A DNA stretch of 64,000 bases from an uncultured Anaerolineales bacterium (GTDB taxonomy: Bacteria; Chloroflexota; Anaerolineae; Anaerolineales; UBA6663). The notes below the pieces were generated by a model. It was not told the origin of the DNA and ran no database searches. It was given only the letters and a program-made list of their open reading frames with translations. The position numbers and the translations under genes were made by a program. Below, piece after piece: positions 60,100 to 64,000 of this stretch. The stretch is taken from assembly GCA_937952305.1 (NCBI GenBank), contig CALFZO010000088.1:1-64000 (forward strand). Direction: 5' to 3'. How positions within the stretch are numbered: position 1 is the first letter of the stretch; each line of letters starts with the position of its first letter.

Positions 60100-62181
60100 A
60101 TGAGCGCGTGGTCGGTCGGCGCCGTGGTCGGCGCCATCGCGCTGACGGTGCTGGTGCTGCGCATCGGGCAGTTGGTGCTGCGCCCGGACCCGCGCCGCCC
60201 GCAGGTGCGCGTCCTGGGCATGTACTCGCCGGTCCTCACCTGGCTCCGCCATCAGCGCCGGGCCACCCGGCCGCTCAGCCTGGCGGCGGTGCGCGCGGCC
60301 GTGGACTGGGCCGCGCTGGCCGAACTAGGATTGCTGACCGCCTGGGCGGTCTGGGTCGGCCGGCTGTACCTGGACCTGAACCCGCGCACCTGGGTCTGGG
60401 GCGGTGACTGGGTCATGAACGTCCAGGCCTATTTCCCCTGGCAGTTGCTGCGCGAGTGCGGCGCCTGCGTGTTCTGGAACGGCTACCTCAACGGCGGCGC
60501 GCCGTCGTTTATCCACCTCGTCCCGGCCATTCTGCACCCGTTTGTCATCGCCGCCGCCACCGCGGTCGGCGCCGTCAATGCCACCAAGCTGATGATGATT
60601 GCGGCCATGCTCATGGCCGGCGTGGCGCAGTGGTGGCTGGCGCGCGTGCTGGGCTTGGGCCGCGTGGCGCGCCTGTGGGCGGGCGCGCTGGCCGTGGTCG
60701 GCGGGCACCTGTCCGGGCGGATGGAGGCCGGCTTGGTGGAGGAGGCCTTCTCGGCCGCCGCCTGCGCCCTGGTGATCCCGCCGGCGCTTGATCTGGCGCT
60801 CACCGGCCGCCGGCGCAGCGCGGTCTGGTTTGGCGTCTGGCTGGGCCTGGCGCTGCTGGCGGGCCAGGCCTACATGCAGATCGCGCTCCTGGCCGGTGTG
60901 CTGCCCGGGTTGGCCCTGTTCCTGTTCGACGAGAACCTGCGCCTGCGCCCGGTCTGGCGTGAGTTTGCCCTGGGCGGCGCCATCGCGGCCCTGCTGGCGG
61001 CCGCGCTGTGGGTGCCCTTCTTGCACTTCGCCGGCAATTTCATCAAGCCCACCGATCCCACCTTCGCTTCGGCCCAGCCGCTGGAATACCTGCTGCTCAA
61101 CCTGGTGATCCGCGATCCGGAGTATTTCCGCTCGCTGGCGCTGAAGCCGTTCACATTCCCGTCCTGGTACGCCAATTACGTCGGCTGGGTGCCCGTCCTG
61201 CTGGCGCTGCTGGCGTTCTATTTCGCGCCGCGCGCCCAGCGCAAGACCGTGGCCTTCCTGGGGATCAGCTTCGGGCTGGTGTACTGGCTGGCCAGCGCCC
61301 TGCCGCTGCAGTGGCTGGCGGCCTGGCCGCCGGATGTCGCCGGCGGCATCCGCACCCCCACGGTCATGCAGAGCGTGGCGGTGCCCAGCCTGCTCGGCCT
61401 GGCCGCCTGGGGCCTGGACGGCTTGTTGCGCCACAAGGACTGGCGCCTGGTCCTGCGCGCCGGCCCGGGCCGCGAGCTGGCGGTGAGCGTCATCTGGCTG
61501 GCCGTCCTGCCGGCCCTGGCCTGGAGCCTGAAGACGGCCTACGATTTCGGCCGCCATTGGATGCTCCTGGGTCCGGGGCTGGATCAGGCCTATGTGGCCC
61601 TGGACAAGCTGCGGCCGGACAGCGCGCAATGGCTCAACCCGCCCGGCGGGGAAGTGGCTTTCGCCCTGGCCGGCGCCGAGCTCGGCTTGAAGACGACCAA
61701 CACCACCGAGCCGTGGTACTGGCGCGACCGGGTCTATCCGCCCGCGCAGCGCGGGATCACGCGCGACCCCGTGGACACGGCGACGGCCACGTTGCTGGAG
61801 AGCTACGATGGCCTGAACCTGGTGGAGTATCCGGGTTCCGGCTACGCCTACGTGCAGACCGAGTCCGGCCAGATCCCGTGCCAGGCCGAGGCGCGCGGCG
61901 GCGACATCGACGTCTATTGCGCGTCGTTCGAGGCGGGCACGCTGGTGGTGCAGGAGAACACCTGGTCCGGCTGGCAGGCCACGCGCGACGGGGTCGCGGC
62001 CACACTGCTGCCCGGCCCGTGGCTCTCCCTTGCCAAGCCGGCCGGCGCCGCCCACATCGCTTTTCGCTATCGGCCCTGGGATGTGCCGCTCGGGTTCCTG
62101 CTGAGCCTGGGTGGTGTGGCGCTGGCGGTCTGGGCCGCCCGACGCCGGCCCGATTTGGCCGCGACGACGCGCGATGCCTGA
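60100..62181 (+). CDS. YfhO-like membrane protein with short N-terminal motif
   Basis: This 693-aa membrane protein has one N-terminal helix (VGAVVGAIALTVLVLRIGQLVL), the short motif VRVLGMYSPVLTWLR at 37-50, and then about eleven transmembrane helices beginning near residue 70. The acidic loop GDWVMNVQAYFPWQLLRECG is like YfhO/GT-C enzymes. The C-terminal soluble part has GTLVVQENTWSGWQATRDGVAATLLPGPWLSLAKPAGAAHIAFRYRPW, the beta module of YfhO proteins, and a last helix. It likely adds sugars to lipids or surface polymers. GGGAGG precedes the ATG. Its stop overlaps the next gene by 8 bp. Confidence 0.86.
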   Translation: MSAWSVGAVVGAIALTVLVLRIGQLVLRPDPRRPQVRVLGMYSPVLTWLRHQRRATRPLSLAAVRAAVDWAALAELGLLTAWAVWVGRLYLDLNPRTWVWGGDWVMNVQAYFPWQLLRECGACVFWNGYLNGGAPSFIHLVPAILHPFVIAAATAVGAVNATKLMMIAAMLMAGVAQWWLARVLGLGRVARLWAGALAVVGGHLSGRMEAGLVEEAFSAAACALVIPPALDLALTGRRRSAVWFGVWLGLALLAGQAYMQIALLAGVLPGLALFLFDENLRLRPVWREFALGGAIAALLAAALWVPFLHFAGNFIKPTDPTFASAQPLEYLLLNLVIRDPEYFRSLALKPFTFPSWYANYVGWVPVLLALLAFYFAPRAQRKTVAFLGISFGLVYWLASALPLQWLAAWPPDVAGGIRTPTVMQSVAVPSLLGLAAWGLDGLLRHKDWRLVLRAGPGRELAVSVIWLAVLPALAWSLKTAYDFGRHWMLLGPGLDQAYVALDKLRPDSAQWLNPPGGEVAFALAGAELGLKTTNTTEPWYWRDRVYPPAQRGITRDPVDTATATLLESYDGLNLVEYPGSGYAYVQTESGQIPCQAEARGGDIDVYCASFEAGTLVVQENTWSGWQATRDGVAATLLPGPWLSLAKPAGAAHIAFRYRPWDVPLGFLLSLGGVALAVWAARRRPDLAATTRDA

Positions 62182-64000
62182 CGCCGTGTTGCTGTGGGGC
62201 GGCGTGGTCGCGGCGGCTATTGCCGTCGACCTGGGCCTGCTGGTCTGGCTGCAACGCCGCCGGCGGCGCCCGCACTGGGTGAGCCGCCCGTCCGAGGTCC
62301 TGGTTTTCGGCGTCCCCTCGCCGACGCTAAGTTGGCTCAAATACCGCGCCTGGCCCTGGGTTCAGGCGCGCTTTCCCGCCCAGCCGCTAAGGTCAATGCC
62401 GTCTTTGCCTGATCCTGCTGCCAACCCGCCAGAGCCAGTGCCCGCCAGTTCAGCTGCGCCGCTTGAACCGGCCGCCTCTTCAGTTCCGGCCGATCCCGTC
62501 GCGGCGGCAGTGGTCGCGCCGGAGGTCATGCCGGCTGAGCCCGCGCGGCCGGCCGCGCCGCCGCCCGTGCGCGTGACGCTGGAGGTCCCGGCCGGGGTCT
62601 CGGTGCGCGTGACCGTGGAGACGGCCGCGGACGGCACGCCCGTCGTCCATCAGACCATCCTGTCTCACGGCGAGCCCGCCCCCGCCTACGCGCCGGCCCG
62701 CTTCGCGCCGCCTTTGCCGGCGCCGCCTCTGCCGGCGCCGCGCCTGGGTGAAGCCTGGCGGACCTGGTGGGACCGGCAGCCGGGGCTGGCCCGTGTGCGC
62801 GCCGCCCTGGGCCAGTTCTCGACCTGGGAATGGGCCTTTTTCGCCGGCGCTATGCTGATCTACGCCATCACGCGTCTGGTGGCGCTGGACGCCTTCCCGA
62901 TCTATTTCTTCTCGGATGAAGCCAACATCGCCATGATGGGCGAGCGCGTCTTTCAGGCGGGCTTTCGGGATCAGTACGGGACGTGGTTCCCGATCTACTT
63001 CGAAGGCGCCGGCCTGCGCTGGACGCCGGTGTTGAGCGTCTACTTCCACGGCCTGGCCAGCAGCCTGTTCGGCCAATCCATCGAGACGGCCCGGGCCACC
63101 TCGGCCGTCATCAGCATGCTCGGGGTGGGGGCCGTGGCCCTGGCGCTCAAGCTCGTCTTCAAGGCCCGCTTCTGGTGGGTGAGCGTGTTCGTGCTGGCCG
63201 TCGCGCCGGCCTGGCTCATCCACACCCGCACGGCCTTTGAGACCGTCACGATGGCGTCTTTCTACGCCTGCTTCCTGCTGTGCTATCTGCTCTACCGCGA
63301 GCGCTCGCCCAAGTACTTGTACCCGGCCCTGGTCTTCGGCGCGGCCACGTTCTACACCTATTCCAACGCCCAGTTGGTGATCACCGTGGCGGCTGGCCTG
63401 CTCTTCCTCTCGGATCTGCCGTACCACTGGCAGAACCGGCGCACGCTGGCCATCGGCCTGCTGCTGGCCGTGGTGCTGGCCGCGCCGCTGCTGGCCTTCC
63501 AGGTGCGCCACCCGGAGGCGCTCGGCACGCACCTGCGCGCGGTGGACTCGTATATGTTCAAGGCGCTGCCGTGGACCGAGAAGGCCCAGCTTTACCTCCA
63601 GAAATATGCCTACGGCCTCAGCCCGCAGTATTGGTTCTTCCCGAACGAAACCGACCTGCAGCGCCACCGCATGCCGGATAGCGGCCAGATCCAGACGGCT
63701 TTCCTGCCGTTCTTCCTGACCGGTGTCGCCCTGAGCCTGTGGCAGGTGCGCTCGTCGTCTTACCGCGCCGTGCTGCTGGCCGCCCTGGCCGCGCCGGCCG
63801 GGGCCGCCCTGCTCGATGTCGGCATCGCGCGCGTGATGACGTTTCTGATGCCGGCCACTATCCTGATCGTGCTCGGCGGGGAGTGGCTGCTCGGCCGCCT
63901 GCCGCGCCTGCCGGAACGCGCGCTGGGCGGTCTGCTCTTCCTGGGCCTGGGCGCGGCCGCGCTGTTGCTCTTCCGCAACGTGCTCACCAACGCGCCGCTC
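62174..64000 (+). CDS. GT39-like membrane glycosyltransferase with a long Pro-rich N-terminal extension (partial, runs off right edge)
   Basis: The ATG at 62174 lies inside the previous gene, and the frame stays open for 609 codons to the window end. Residues 6-26 form a helix, followed by RRRRR and the motif VLVFGVPSPTLSWLK (42-56), which matches VRVLGMYSPVLTWLR of the upstream protein. Residues 76-190 are Pro/Ala-rich with a VRVTLEVPAGVSVRVTV beta strand pair. Near 215 the GT-C part begins, with FFSDEAN carrying Asp248-Glu249 in the external loop, and about eight transmembrane helices follow. The normal enzyme lacks such an extension. The C-terminus is missing. Substrate unknown. Confidence 0.88.
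   Translation, partial: MPDAVLLWGGVVAAAIAVDLGLLVWLQRRRRRPHWVSRPSEVLVFGVPSPTLSWLKYRAWPWVQARFPAQPLRSMPSLPDPAANPPEPVPASSAAPLEPAASSVPADPVAAAVVAPEVMPAEPARPAAPPPVRVTLEVPAGVSVRVTVETAADGTPVVHQTILSHGEPAPAYAPARFAPPLPAPPLPAPRLGEAWRTWWDRQPGLARVRAALGQFSTWEWAFFAGAMLIYAITRLVALDAFPIYFFSDEANIAMMGERVFQAGFRDQYGTWFPIYFEGAGLRWTPVLSVYFHGLASSLFGQSIETARATSAVISMLGVGAVALALKLVFKARFWWVSVFVLAVAPAWLIHTRTAFETVTMASFYACFLLCYLLYRERSPKYLYPALVFGAATFYTYSNAQLVITVAAGLLFLSDLPYHWQNRRTLAIGLLLAVVLAAPLLAFQVRHPEALGTHLRAVDSYMFKALPWTEKAQLYLQKYAYGLSPQYWFFPNETDLQRHRMPDSGQIQTAFLPFFLTGVALSLWQVRSSSYRAVLLAALAAPAGAALLDVGIARVMTFLMPATILIVLGGEWLLGRLPRLPERALGGLLFLGLGAAALLLFRNVLTNAPL

Noticed and set aside
60325..62340. Long open frame antisense to the YfhO-like gene (also similar ones at 30177-32225 and 62480-63667)
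   Set aside because: Gln/Arg/Gly-rich translations without domains, opposite to clear membrane-protein genes; typical artefacts of GC-rich codons.

Overview
This window is very GC-rich DNA, densely packed with genes, mostly on the minus strand. It has no rRNA, tRNA, CRISPR array or transposon that I could see. Long STAND/BTAD regulators, many DUF-type small proteins, a GatCAB amidotransferase, several GT39-like membrane glycosyltransferases and YfhO-like proteins, and near-leaderless TACAAT/TACAGT promoters together suggest a Chloroflexota bacterium (Anaerolineae-like), probably free-living and heterotrophic. The lineage is inferred from gene style, not from a marker gene. No gap between genes exceeds 300 bases.

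Region 1 (1-9433, minus) holds two operons of acyl-CoA chemistry. The operon 9433->3711 encodes a 78-aa protein, a ketoacyl synthase III-like protein with altered active-site residues, an acyl-CoA synthetase, an alpha/beta hydrolase, an SCP-x-type thiolase and its DUF35 partner, and ends at a hairpin terminator. The operon 3420->210 encodes an SDR, a second acyl-CoA synthetase and a second hydrolase. Both start at promoters of the same architecture: GTGTAACCG, 3 nt, CGTRACCG, 8 nt, TACAGT. This points to co-regulation of one undescribed acid or ketone catabolic pathway. A 31-codon lipoprotein start sits at the left edge.

Region 2 (9470-25320) holds a giant MalT-like regulator with a C-terminal SARP/BTAD module, a flavin reductase-like protein, an MhqD/MhqE-like hydrolase and dioxygenase pair, two MFS exporters, several esterases, methyltransferases, a UGT-type glycosyltransferase, a second two-domain VOC protein, YceI and a DUF6069 membrane protein. 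Direct repeats with an 11-12 bp period (heptamer near CGTRAAC) lie in front of several of these genes, with up to four units in front of DUF6069.

Region 3 (25558-38012) has a second large SARP-type regulator with an N-terminal wHTH/BTAD, small hypothetical proteins, a DUF4380 protein, and a membrane-glycosylation group: two GT39-like enzymes, a YfhO-like protein, a GNAT acetyltransferase and a hydrolase.

Region 4 (38059-49703) carries gatB, another GT39-like protein, an mgsA-hydrolase-transaldolase operon with ATGA overlaps, an ECF sigma factor with a SnoaL-like tail, small stress-type proteins, CorA, and gatA-gatC.

Region 5 (49929-57817, minus) is a four-gene glycan operon: GH38 alpha-mannosidase, a URO-D superfamily protein, a GH13 alpha-glucosidase and a GH127-type beta-L-arabinofuranosidase, closed by a terminator. 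Region 6 (58041-64000) has a Yip1-like membrane protein, an acyl-CoA dehydrogenase with a clear extended -10 promoter, and two large membrane proteins that share a short N-terminal motif. The last of these runs off the right edge.
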